Shown here: one piece after another, positions 29,575 to 39,781 of the stretch
How the letters are laid out: every line of letters starts with the position of its first letter
How positions within the stretch are numbered: position 1 is the first letter of the stretch
Assembly: GCF_010183535.1 (NCBI RefSeq)
Contig: NC_071330.1
Span: 5,809,717 to 5,873,716 of the forward strand
Source of the DNA: Caenorhabditis remanei
Lineage: Eukaryota > Nematoda > Chromadorea > Rhabditida > Rhabditidae
Direction: 5' to 3'
DNA: 64,000 nucleotides
The notes under the pieces: generated by a model
What the model was told of the DNA's origin: nothing
The model's input: only the letters and a program-made list of their open reading frames with translations
Database searches by the model: none
Position numbers and translations under genes: made by a program

Positions 29575-30185
29575 TGTGGCAACTTTAGGGCGGAAGTTGA
29601 GGTCGATTCGGCTTTAGATCGGATCTATGTAGGTCAACTTTTGACCGGAAGTTGAAGCAGTCTTGATATTTTTACCCGCAAAGTAAAGGAGCGGCGGCTT
29701 CAGGTCGGATATTGGTCACCTTCTGGTCAGAAGTTAAGAATGGCAAGAGACGCGCGCCAAGTATGCAACTTTCGGTCAGAATATTTCAACGCGGAAGACG
29801 TGATTGGATTGTAAGCAACTAATATTCCTGATACCATTAGAATTTATGATTTCAGTGCATCGAAAACCAACAAGACCTCCAAAACCACTTCGAAGGATAA
29901 AGGATAAGGATTCGAACAATAATGATCATTTTTCCTAGTTTTTTATTGTTACTTTTTATGCTAATTTTTTCTATTCTCATTGTTACACTTTTTGTTTTCA
30001 ATAAATCGATTATTGCTATATTCAGTGGTTTTGCGTCGGAGGTTTGTCACTAGTTCATCAAAAGTTGGTCGGAGGTTGTTCACAGTTTCGTCGGATCTTG
30101 GTCGGCTTTTATAGCGGTCTTGTCCAGAATACGACCAACCTCCGAGCTGAAGCCGACCAACTTCCGTGCTAAAGCTGCCGGTGAC
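29575..30185. mobile_element. About 610-bp element with imperfect inverted ends
   Basis: The left end GGCAACTTTAGGGCGGAAGT and the complement of the right end, GGCAGCTTTAGCACGGAAGT, match. Many GTCGG/GACC words follow on both sides. The interior has an exon-like piece after TTTCAG (29857 on) encoding SKTNKTSKTTSKDKG and a stop, followed by AATAAA at 29999, as if the element captured the end of a gene. Element class unknown. Confidence 0.5.
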
Positions 30186-30339
30186 AGCGTGTACGATATT
30201 GTAATGTACAGAGCTTTTTCGTTTTTTTCATACTTCTGTTCATATCTGACATTATTTAATTACGCACCAAACAGACAAGAGGGACGGTATTCCTATCTTT
30301 TTTTGAAATCTCTGAAACTCTAAATATTAGTTTTTCGGG

Positions 30340-30660
30340 ACATCCCAGCCTACGTCATTCCAAAACTTTTCTCCAAAGCTGGACTCGGTTTCGAAGATAT
30401 TGATGTATTCGAAATCCTTCGCTGGACAAGTTCTTGCCAATCTGAATGCTATGGACAGTGAATATTTCTGCAAAGAACAAATGAAACGATCCGGAAAGTT
30501 TAGACGCCTTCCAATGGATAAACTCAATCTTTGGGGAGGATCTCTTTCAATTGGACATCCATACACTGGAGTTCGTCTCGCAAAAGAGAAAGAACGATAA
30601 GCAGTCATTGCGAGGACACAGAGTTGGAGTCCTTAGTGAAACATATAAAATTAAAATGTT
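30340..30660 (+). pseudogene. Thiolase pseudogene fragment C
   Basis: Starts inside exon 3 ([21 protein letters not shown]), loses part of EIHEAF, continues [20 protein letters not shown] to LSIGHP, lacks FGA, and then shows the same KEKER-stop deletion as fragment B. The last piece is GHRVGVLSET. Same orientation as the functional gene. Confidence 0.9.
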
Positions 30661-30762
30661 TGAAGAGTTGTGAAGTTTCCCAAAAAGCCCCAAAATAAAA
30701 TTGTTTCTTTTTTCAATAATTTATTCTTTATAAATTCTTTAGTCACGTGAAATACTGAAAGC

Positions 30763-31800
30763 TCAAAGCTGAAGGCTCAAAGCTGAAGGCTCGAAGTGTG
30801 TGATTAAGCATATTTGATGATGCGTCGTCGTTGTTAGTTTTTCGCAGTTTCCGTTGCTCGTGAGTCTTCGGATGAGACGTCGAATACTGCTGGTTCTGAT
30901 CATTCCACCATTTTCACCATTCTGCACAAGAGATGATCCAGAAGCAATGAATTGTTTCTTGGCGAAACGTCCCAAAGCAAAGAAGTCCGTGGGCTTCCCA
31001 AACTTGCAAAATTGTCCCAGAACTTCGTTCGTCAACAAAGCATCTAACACAATAATCGTAACATCCTTTTCAATCAAAACCGATGGTGATGGAATCTTAA
31101 AATAAGTTTTCTGAGAACGGAGCACACGAAAAAGATTCCAACTTACGATTTGATGAGTAATGACCATAGCCCCGTGTGGAACGTCATTTGCGGTTTGACA
31201 CTTCAACCAACTAATGACCGTCTTGGCTTCTTCTTCTTCATTTTCTTCTTCTTCTTCCTCTTCTTCCTCTTCCTCTTCCTCTTCCTCTTCCTCTTCTTCT
31301 TCTTCTTCTTCTTCTTCCTCTTCCTCTTCCTCTTCCTCTTCCTCTTCTTCTTCATCTTCTTCTTCGTCTTCTTCGTCTTCTCCTTCTTCCTTTTTTTCTT
31401 CTTCCTCCACAAATCCTCCTTCGCATTCTTCTTGCTTCTCGTCTGTTTCATGTCCTTCCTCGTCGTGGTCACCTCCCTCCCCGCACACTTTCTTAAACTT
31501 TCCATGAAAAATAGACTTCTGAAAATTTCCGAAATTCGAATTTTGTAAATTACCGCAAGTTTTGCTTTGAAAGAATTCAAAACCCCTCTCACCATTATCA
31601 AAAAATTTGCTGACCAGTTGAAGATTTTGAGATTCGAAATAACTTTTTGGACACGTCGCATAGAGATAATGCAGATCAGGCAATGTGGAATGCCACGTCA
31701 ATGAAAAAAAAAATAATAAAAACTCACGCGTGAAAAGATCTTTTGCGTGAAAAGTTTTTTGTTTGTCAAAGATTGAAAATTTTTTATACAATTTTTTCAT
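30763..31800 (-). CDS. Acidic-family gene copy lacking the ParB-like middle
   Basis: Minus strand, exons about 31800-31147 and 31095-30763; the 51-bp intron is in frame. The N-terminal part matches the reverse copy at 14.5-14.8 kb. A very long Glu run (about residues 125-190) leads directly into AKTVISWLKCQTANDVPHGA, so the roughly 280-residue central domain seen at 15.1-15.9 kb is missing. The C-terminal domain (VLIEKDVTIIVLDALLTNEV, FCKFGKPTDFFALGRFAKKQ) matches 16554-16950. The start is uncertain: a conserved alternative frame with MVR..LN.FKAKL begins at 31602 and is shared by both copies. Whether it is expressed is unknown. Confidence 0.5.
   Translation of the reverse strand: MKKLYKKFSIFDKQKTFHAKDLFTREFLLFFFSLTWHSTLPDLHYLYATCPKSYFESQNLQLVSKFFDNGERGFEFFQSKTCGNLQNSNFGNFQKSIFHGKFKKVCGEGGDHDEEGHETDEKQEECEGGFVEEEEKKEEGEDEEDEEEDEEEEEEEEEEEEEEEEEEEEEEEEEEEEEEEEEEEEENEEEEAKTVISWLKCQTANDVPHGAMVITHQIVSWNLFRVLRSQKTYFKIPSPSVLIEKDVTIIVLDALLTNEVLGQFCKFGKPTDFFALGRFAKKQFIASGSSLVQNGENGGMIRTSSIRRLIRRLTSNGNCEKLTTTTHHQICLITHFEPSALSLQL
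31227..31405. repeat. Compound CTT / CTTCCT microsatellite (poly-Glu codons on the minus strand)
   Basis: Blocks of (TTC)n alternate with blocks of (TTCCTC)n. On the minus strand every unit reads GAA or GAG, so length changes in multiples of three keep the acidic run open. Confidence 0.9.
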
Positions 31801-32279
31801 TTCTCACTAGCTAAAATGTCACGCTTTGTTGACCGTTAATAACTTTGTCCGTTTTTCACCTTTTCACCTGATTCTTTTTTGGGCGATTAGGATTAGTCTG
31901 TCCCGCCATTCGTGGAAAATTTGGATGTGATACCATCATTGATGACCGAGCTATGAGCCGTAAAGTGAAAGTCACTTTTTTTGGCTAAAAAATTTTTGAT
32001 TTTTAAGTGATTTTCAGTGAAAAAACATTCGTGACCTTTCAATGACCAAGGCCTAGAACAGTGACCAAGACAAATTCATTTCCATTTGTTTTAATTAGGG
32101 GTATGTAGACGGCAATTCCCGTTCTTGGGGGCGATCATGGAATGCCGAAAGTTGACGCAGGGCAGCAGGGCCGAAGGCCCTGTTCTACTCTGGCTCAGGG
32201 CCGCAGGCCCTGGAACTCTTGAATGCCCGGGAAGCATAGCGGACCCCGCCGGCAGGCGGGAGACGCTAGTCTTTCTGAA
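31801..32279. other. Sequence present only in the right copy of the duplication
   Basis: This interval interrupts the similarity between 31540-32430 and 14360-14760. The right part is GC-rich with three close hairpins: AGGGCC-GAA-GGCCCT (32167-32181), CAGGGCC-GCA-GGCCCTG (32196-32212) and CCCGCC-GGCA-GGCGGG (32245-32260). Likely an insertion; ends and duplication not resolved. Confidence 0.5.
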
Positions 32280-32458
32280 AAATACGGTTGGTATGAAGGA
32301 AAATAGAATTCTTACTGCTCCCTATAACCTGTTTGACTTTACCGTGTGCCATCTTTATCTTCTGGGATATTAGAAAATGTGAAATGGGAATTGGACCGTT
32401 ATTTTATCAATAGTTTATGTGCAACTCATAGTATTACAAAAAAAGAAAATAAAATTAT

Positions 32459-32826
32459 TTAATCCTTCTTCTCGAATGCCATACACACACTGTTGATACA
32501 GTATCGTTCCCCAGTTTTATCCTTTGGCCCATCGTTGAATACGTGGCCGAGATGGGCGTCGCACTGAAAGAATTTATAGTCGATAAGACTGATAATCCTC
32601 AAGATAACCTACCGTTTTGCATCGTACTTCAGTACGATTCATTCCATGTGATCGATCTTGAATTCTGATGATATTCGCATCTTTTCCAACGGATTCTGAG
32701 AATGCCGGCCATCCACATCCAGCCCAAAACTTTGCGTCCGAATTGAAAATATAAAAAGACTTGTTTGAATATTTCAAGAAAACACACTCAAAAAGTTCAG
32801 AGCCACAACAAAGACAATTCAATAGA
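32459..32826 (-). pseudogene. MsrB pseudogene, 3' exons in reverse
   Basis: On the minus strand: the end of exon 2 (LCCGSELFE), exon 3 (32742-32613) and exon 4 (32563-32459), closely matching 13770-14127. The acceptor of exon 3 has changed from AG to AA and exon 1 and most of exon 2 are absent. The catalytic [11 protein letters not shown] end is intact. Broken by truncation and splice-site loss. Confidence 0.9.
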
Positions 32827-33735
32827 GCTAGAATCTTACTTTTTCCCAGAAATCTTTCACTTCATCTCTTTTCCATTTAACCCGTATCTCTTTTCACCAA
32901 TACATTTCGACATACTTTTCGGACGGACACACTCTCTTCTATCAAATAATACTTTGATAGACAAAAGAAGAGATAAAGAGAGAAAGAAAGAGAATCCACC
33001 AATTGTCTCTTATTTCGGAAGTATATCACCTCATTTCGATTTGGTCAATCTGACCTTGACACAATAAATTCATTCCGCATTTTCACATTTCGCCGCTTCT
33101 CTCTTTCATTTCATCCCATACCGCTACTCCGTTTCATTTGTCACTTTCCGGCCTCTCCGCGAGATTTTTTTATCCAGAGGATTAACGAATTTGTATTGTT
33201 TCATAAGATCATGCTGATAGAATTCTTTGTTTCTCGGATTACGGTATTGAGGTCAAAATTGCTACAGTAATCTTTGAGTATTCAAGATTGCGACCATATT
33301 CATCCTACCGTATCCCATTTCAGTAATAATCAAAAATCAAACCCTTTCTTTCAGAAATTCCCAGATTACACTACCATTACTTGTTTACATTAATGTACAC
33401 ACATAGTGATTGGACGAATAGTTTTTCGTGTTAGTTAGTCATAATAAAACTTTAAAATTACCGGTTTCGCATAGATGATGAAGGACAATAGTAATATGTC
33501 ATTTTGAATGAGCTTGTGAACATTTCAATAAAAAGAGAAAAAAGAAGAAGAGGGAAAGAGTGAGAGGGTGTCCCGTTCATTACTCTCTTCTTCTGTTATT
33601 CTGCTTGATTTTCTGTTGTAAGAAGTCTGGAAAAAAGAGATTGGAGGTAAGTTTTTATCAAAATTATAACGGTTTAAAAAAAATTTTTAATTGTGAAATA
33701 TCTGGAAAAAACAGCTATATTTGGAAACGTTGTTA

Positions 33736-34170
33736 CAGTACCGGATGTAAACTTTGGCCGTTTTCAGCTGAAAATGTCCAACTTTGAGAGTGTGTCATGG
33801 TAATATTGATTGTCCCGTCAAATCAATTATTGATGAATTATACAGACCAAAAGTAGAACTCCATTTTTGTAGTTGACAACTTTTTTGTACGAGCATTTTC
33901 TAGAGAGTTACGGTCATCAAGGGGAGAGCTCGAAAATCGCACTTTTTACACTGAAATTTGTCGATTTTGGAGCGAAATTACTTTGTCGGTACGTAACTTG
34001 CTAGAGAACGTACAAAAAAGTTGTCAACTACAAAAATGGAATTCTACTATTGTTCTGTATGGTTTAAACATAATTTACTTGATGGGACAATCAGAATTAC
34101 CACGACACACTCTCAAAGTTTGACATTTTCAACTGAAAACGGTCAGTTCATAACGTTTTGATCGGCACTG
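33736..34170. mobile_element. Tc1/mariner-type foldback MITE (435 bp)
   Basis: Begins CAGTACCGGATGTAAACTTT and ends with the complement of CAGTGCCGATCAAAACGTTA, flanked by TA on each side. The arms remain complementary for most of their length, for instance ACTTTGAGAGTGTGTC and TTTGTAGTTGACAACTTTTT with their complements, so a long RNA hairpin could form. Confidence 0.88.
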
Positions 34171-36404
34171 TAGTTGCTTGTCAGTTGAGGCACAATTTCT
34201 TTCCATTTCCAGAGAATTCGTTTGTAAAATCACAGAAGAAACGTCTATATAATGGAATTGAAAACCCGCTTTCTCAATTTTTCAAAATTATTTCATGAGA
34301 GGTAGCTGTTTGCAAAATCCCCACGATTTCAGCTTTCCATTAATTGTTTTCCTGATGGCTGGAAGTTTCTAAAAAACCCAGCTCAAAACTACAGTACTAA
34401 TTTTTCAACGACCATTTCTTAGATGACAGTGTACATAAACCACTAAACTTCTTCCAGCATGTCGCTTTCTGAATCCAAAACTTTCTTTTAAGTTTTCTAT
34501 GCGTTGATATAAGCAAACCCAGAAATGAGATTCCAAACCTCTTCTTCTTCTTCTTAAATTCGTCGAGAATCCAGACTTCCAACTGTTTCTTCTTTAGAAA
34601 AAAAAAGAATCCGCAATCTTCATTTCCAAATCGAAACCTTTTTCCATCTTCTCCAATCCATTCATTTCCATTTTCTTCCCTTTCAAAAGGGACATTTCGC
34701 ACCTTTTTTCTCATGTATCAAATTCTCGGGAATGGAATAATCTTCCCATTGTTTTCCATCTAATTATCTCATTTCTCTCTCTCTCCCGGGCATCCGGCTA
34801 ACGTAGCATTTATTGGCACAAAAAAAGAAGAAGCTAATCAGAGAAAAAAGAGAGAAAAGGAGAGAGAGGAACAGGACTTTCGGAAGAGAAACAAACTATT
34901 ACTATCCTCTCCTTTTCGTCTTTTCCAACTTTCCGTCAGTAACCGGCCCTTTTTCTCTCTCTCGTTCCCTTTCCCCCGTACAATCCGATTCTTCTTTTTT
35001 CCGTCAATCCGACCGCCCGTCCCTCTTGACTTCTCCTAAATGCTACAGTCACTCCTTCCCTTTTTATTCCATCATCATCATATCTCTTTTACGTTTTACT
35101 ATTAGCATTACGGTGTCGGTGTTTGACTAGGATTGTTCGCTTGTTGCTACTTTTTGGTTTCGAGAGGAAACCGAGATTTCGGATTTATGATCTAATTCTG
35201 AAGTTAAGCATATAATTTTGGCTTCTGTCTGATTTTGATGGACTAGCTTTCCGTTGGAGGATTCCCGGTTCGCTATTCATAATCAACACTGTAGTCTTGA
35301 GAAAACAAGTTTCATTTAAATTTTGAGAAGTATTGTAAATACATGTGATTTAATTATGTGCTAGATGATCTTGACTTGATCTAGATCAATGAGTTTCGCG
35401 GTATTTTAAAACAGTGACAAGACAACTCGAAAAAAAAAACTTAGTGACAAGACAACTCGAAAACAGGTGATTCAAAATAGGTAAATAAGGATGCACATAT
35501 TACCCTAGAAGTTTTTCAGAAAAAGATGAAAATAAGACTAAACTTGTTTAACAGTCGGTTACAATACAGACTAACTTTCTGATGAGAAGTCTTGGGACCT
35601 ACTTTTAATTTTCGAAGCAATATAAGACTTTTCAAAACCTACAAGTCCCTCTCACTTTATAGCAGCTGTTTTCCCTTGATTCTTCCCACTACACATCACC
35701 CTATTTTACGACAATCTACAGACTTTTTTCCCTGAAAATAAAAGTCAACCCAAACAAAACCAAAATCAGCGAATCCAGAGCGAATCATCGTTTAGCCTAA
35801 TTTCCGTTACGGAATGTCCTCCTCTCCTTCTTGTGTTCCCTTTATGTCACAGGTAATGGCCTCGTCAAACTTTGAGGTCGAATTAAGGTAAACGATTGAC
35901 TCGAGAAAAGAAATTAAAAGTGATCAGCAAACGGTTTGAAGCGGATAGATTTAGAGATGGTTTTAAAGATGGTCTAGGAAAAGCTAGGCCACCTCAGTCG
36001 TTCAATATTTCAACCACTAAATTACACTTTTCTCTGTGTTCCCATAGTGACTTTTCTCATGAGTCACAATAAAATTTAAATGTAAGAATTACACAGAAAG
36101 CATCCCCCTTCATCACTATTACATATCGCTTCCCTCCCATTTACCTTCTGCTTAGTCACGCTGTCATTCAATTTTTTGGGTCAAAAAAGGAGAGAGAGGG
36201 GTGACCCAGTTATCTCCTTTTTTCTTGCTGACTGAACTGATCAAAACAACCAGTTGCAACACTGAATAGAACCCATTCAACTGTGATTTTGTCTCCACTC
36301 TTTCCTACTTTTTTATCCAAACAATGCTACATTTGAATAACCGGATTCTTCAGGATACGTTGTTAGTCATTGGTTTGTTTGTGTCTGTTTGTGTGTCTGT
36401 TAGA

Positions 36405-38604
36405 GAGTCCGGATGTCCACACGATCTAGATTCAGGAGATAGGTAGTTAGTACTCTGGGATTGGTGTGGGTTAAGTACGGAAGTCGACACTTTCCAATAC
36501 CAGAGTTTTCAAAAATTTACATGATTTTTTCAGGTTCAGAATATCTGGTTTTAAGAAAACTAGGTTTCATACTGTGATGCTGCTCTGAAATACGACCACT
36601 AGATCCCAATTGGTTCAGAAAGTTCTGACTAGTTTTAACCAGAACTCCCTTTTGCTCACAATCGGCATAAATTTTTTCCGTCAAAGCTCATATGTCTGTC
36701 CTTGCCTATTTCTGTCAAAATTTCTCTCTTAACTTGTGTCTGTCTGTGTATCCAAATGTCCAGATGCCCTTTCCCTCACTCCACCGCTAATCCAATACAT
36801 ACAAAACAACATATCCATAGCCTCTGGTCACTTTCACCTCCTTTCCGAAAAAAGAGAAAAAGTGAGAAAGTCTTGAAGTACTATTTTCGGGAAAAGAAAA
36901 GACTTTCGCCGCATTAGTATGTCAATTCCTTCTTCTTCTTCTTCAATTTGACTTCTTCTCCATTTTGTATGTTTTTAATAAATTGAGAATGCCTTCGTAA
37001 AAAGTATTTAGGAAGAGAGAAAGTGAAAAACAACTCTTTCTCGGAGAATAAAAGTTCAACATTCCATAAGTCAATGATTATACTTGAAAGTTTGAGAAAA
37101 AAGTGGAGAAGTGTTGCGAATTGTAGGACGTTAGGAAATGTTCGAGAACTGTTACGCTTTTGATTTTCTAAGGACTTATGGATATATGGATACACAGACA
37201 GACATTTGAAACTGGAAAATCTCTGATTGTGAGGGAGAAGAAAAGTGAAACATTTAGGAAGTTCAATTTTGGGAAGTCTGCAACTTTTTGCTCAAATTAG
37301 CTTGGTTTCTAGTTTTCGCTCTTACCACGCTGCACTTTAGAACTGATTAATTTCAACCCGTCTCAGTTTTGATACGTCTCAACTTCAGAATGAATTCAAG
37401 TCAAGTTTGAATCGATGAGACTCAAAACCGCTTCAATTAGAACTTTCTGATTCAGATTAGCCATTGTTGTACCAGTTCTAGACCAGAAGGCTACAGGCAC
37501 CTCCGAATCGAAACTTGATCATTCGGTCAAACATACAGTCAATATGAGTTCTCCGTATTCTTTCTGATCTCAACAAAAGGTGATCTAACTTTAAAACATT
37601 CGGAAGCGAAATTAGATTCAAGTCATAGTTTTAACTTTTTCGAAAAAGTGCAGTTTTTCTATCCACCTAATAGTTCTCCACTACACCTTAACTAGGTTTA
37701 TCAGTACTTTCCACCGGTACACTCCTCCATAAAATACTAATTTTATATTCCGTTGGTAGTCCGTCGTCCAATTTTACAAGCATTGTCATCTCGATTTTAC
37801 ATCTTTTCTTTTCCGTACATTCATCCGAAATTCTCCTGTAAAACCACATATCTCTACTCTCTTCTTCCTTTCATTCCGACCCGCTATCATCATCGCTTCC
37901 AAAATTGTGTCATCTCCTCCTCCTCCCGAATCGACCAAGGCTGAATATTTGGGTTATCTTTTCTAACGTCTTTCTCACCTGGTTGTCTTCTTCTTTCTCT
38001 TCATCCCCTTACCTATGTTCTGTTGAATTTCGAGAACGGCGGAGAGAGAGAACGGATCGGAAGAGTAGAAGAAGAAGAAGTGGGTGGAAAGAGAGAGAAG
38101 GCGCGGCCAACCGAAATGAACAATTCGAACAATAATACCCGATAGCTTCCCAATTATGACATTTTTCTCTTTTCAATTCTTTTCCGTCTTCTGTTTCACT
38201 GTGTTCCATATCCTTTTCGATTTGGAAGAAACTTGTTAACAGTGATTTTCTGTAATCGAGGGCTGTTTGTATGTCTATTTGTCCGGATGTCTTTGAGGTA
38301 TCAGTATTTGAAAAAACACTGATGTCGTGAAACATGCTTAGTTTCTGATCTACTGATACGACTGTGTGTATTGCTGTTTCAAGCTGTTCTCTCCTTTCAC
38401 CGGATCTGCCTGTAAATCTGTTTATCCGGATGTCAAGAAAAAACTTTTGAAAAAATGGGTGAGGTCTGTCTGTGTGTAAATATTTTCATTCGTCCCGATG
38501 TAATTTTCATGTAATTTTGAAGTTTTTGTATGTCCCTTTGAAATATTTGGTATTTTCCTGACATTTCGTAAAGCGAAAACTAAGGGCAAGACATCCGGAT
38601 AAAC
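36405..38604. repeat. Dispersed short motif family around TCCGGATGTC
   Basis: TCCGGATGTC at 36408-36417, TCTATTTGTCCGGATGTC ending 38291, CTGTTTATCCGGATGTC at 38418-38434 and its complement GACATCCGGATAAAC at 38590-38604. Degenerate relatives are at 36737-36768, 37186-37205 and 40658-40678. Often preceded by TGTCTGT runs. Confidence 0.55.
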
Positions 38605-39781
38605 AAAGATATTACCGTTGTACAAGTTTTCCATGTGAAACCCTGAAAAATTAGTAAAAAAAACCAAACTCGCGTTTCCAGATTTCGAAAAACCTAAGAG
38701 TTGAATACTCTGTTTTTGAATTATCTCACCAGTCTCCTGATGTTCTCGAGTTTTTCGAGTTCCCCTCTACCAATGTCCATTTTATCCCCTCTAAAACCAG
38801 AAGAACTGTAAAATAAGCATAATAAACTTCACCATCTGCTTTTCATGTCTCCCTCCTAATCCTCTTACTTATCCGCTACTATTACAGTACTCTCTATCTC
38901 TCATATTCAAAGATTAACTCCCTCTCCACAGCTATTCCTCAATGTGTGACAAATCTCGATTATTCAAAAGAATCCCATTTTTTCTCTTCTTCTTCTTCTT
39001 CTTCTTCATCTTCATCTTTCAATCCGTACCACATTAGCTTCTCTGCGTCTCTCACACTCTCCACAGTCTTTTTTTTCGAACCTTAAGCCTAATTTGAACG
39101 CGCGCCAAACCGAGGGTTGTCGCCTGCCTCCTTCATATCTGGTTTTCTTCGATTCAAAACTACTTTATTATGTTTTTTCCCATTGCATCGTAACGCCCAT
39201 CTTTCCATCATTTTCCATCGTTTTGACCCTCGTTGCCACATCATTTTGAGATGTTTTTTGAAGTGGTGATTGTTGGGATGGTGGCCTAGGATTTTCAAGG
39301 ACACGGAGTTTAAAACTTTTTAAATGCCGGATTGGTTCAGGATAAGAGAGTCTTTCAGATCCAAGCTATTAATGAGGCTAGTTTTCTCAGTTAGGTCATT
39401 TATAAAATGGGTTCCGGTAAGTTTCAAATCTATACAAACCGGGTAACCGAAATATTGCTGAAAAGGATAATCCATTAATTGAGATATCTAGAAATCAGAC
39501 GTACCCGAGAGATGAAAAAACAGAGTCAGCATTTTCAATCATTTATTTTACTTTTTTCGGTTTTGAAAGTTCTGTGTGTCTTTGAAATCCGAGAAATCCC
39601 AATCGAAGATTTTTTTTTCGTTTTACGACTTCCAATTTTTCAAACCTTTCTCCATACTTTACTCTCCCCCCCTCTTTTAATGATCCTCATTCTCACATCT
39701 TCATTATGTCTCTCATAAATTGTAATCAACTATTCGAATCTAAATCTTAATTAATTTCCAGCCTACTTTCCGCTTCACACA

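Larger units (their letters stand above)
32827..39781. other. 7-kb gene-poor interval
   Basis: No confident coding exon on either strand. It contains one Tc1/mariner-type MITE (33736-34170) and several copies of a short motif around TCCGGATGTC. Pyrimidine-rich tracts (CTCTCTT and TTCTTC) are common at 34.7-35.0, 37.8-38.0 and 38.9-39.0 kb. It may hold regulatory sequence of the LDLa-like gene; SL-type acceptor TTTCCAG lies at 39757-39763 just before that gene. Confidence 0.5.

Noticed and set aside
31150..31548. Plus-strand poly-Ser and poly-Phe frames opposite the acidic gene.
   Set aside because: Complement of the GAA/GAG run; no independent coding evidence.
33560..33787. Plus-strand 75-codon frame.
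   Set aside because: Runs into the MITE arm at 33736 and has no splice continuation.
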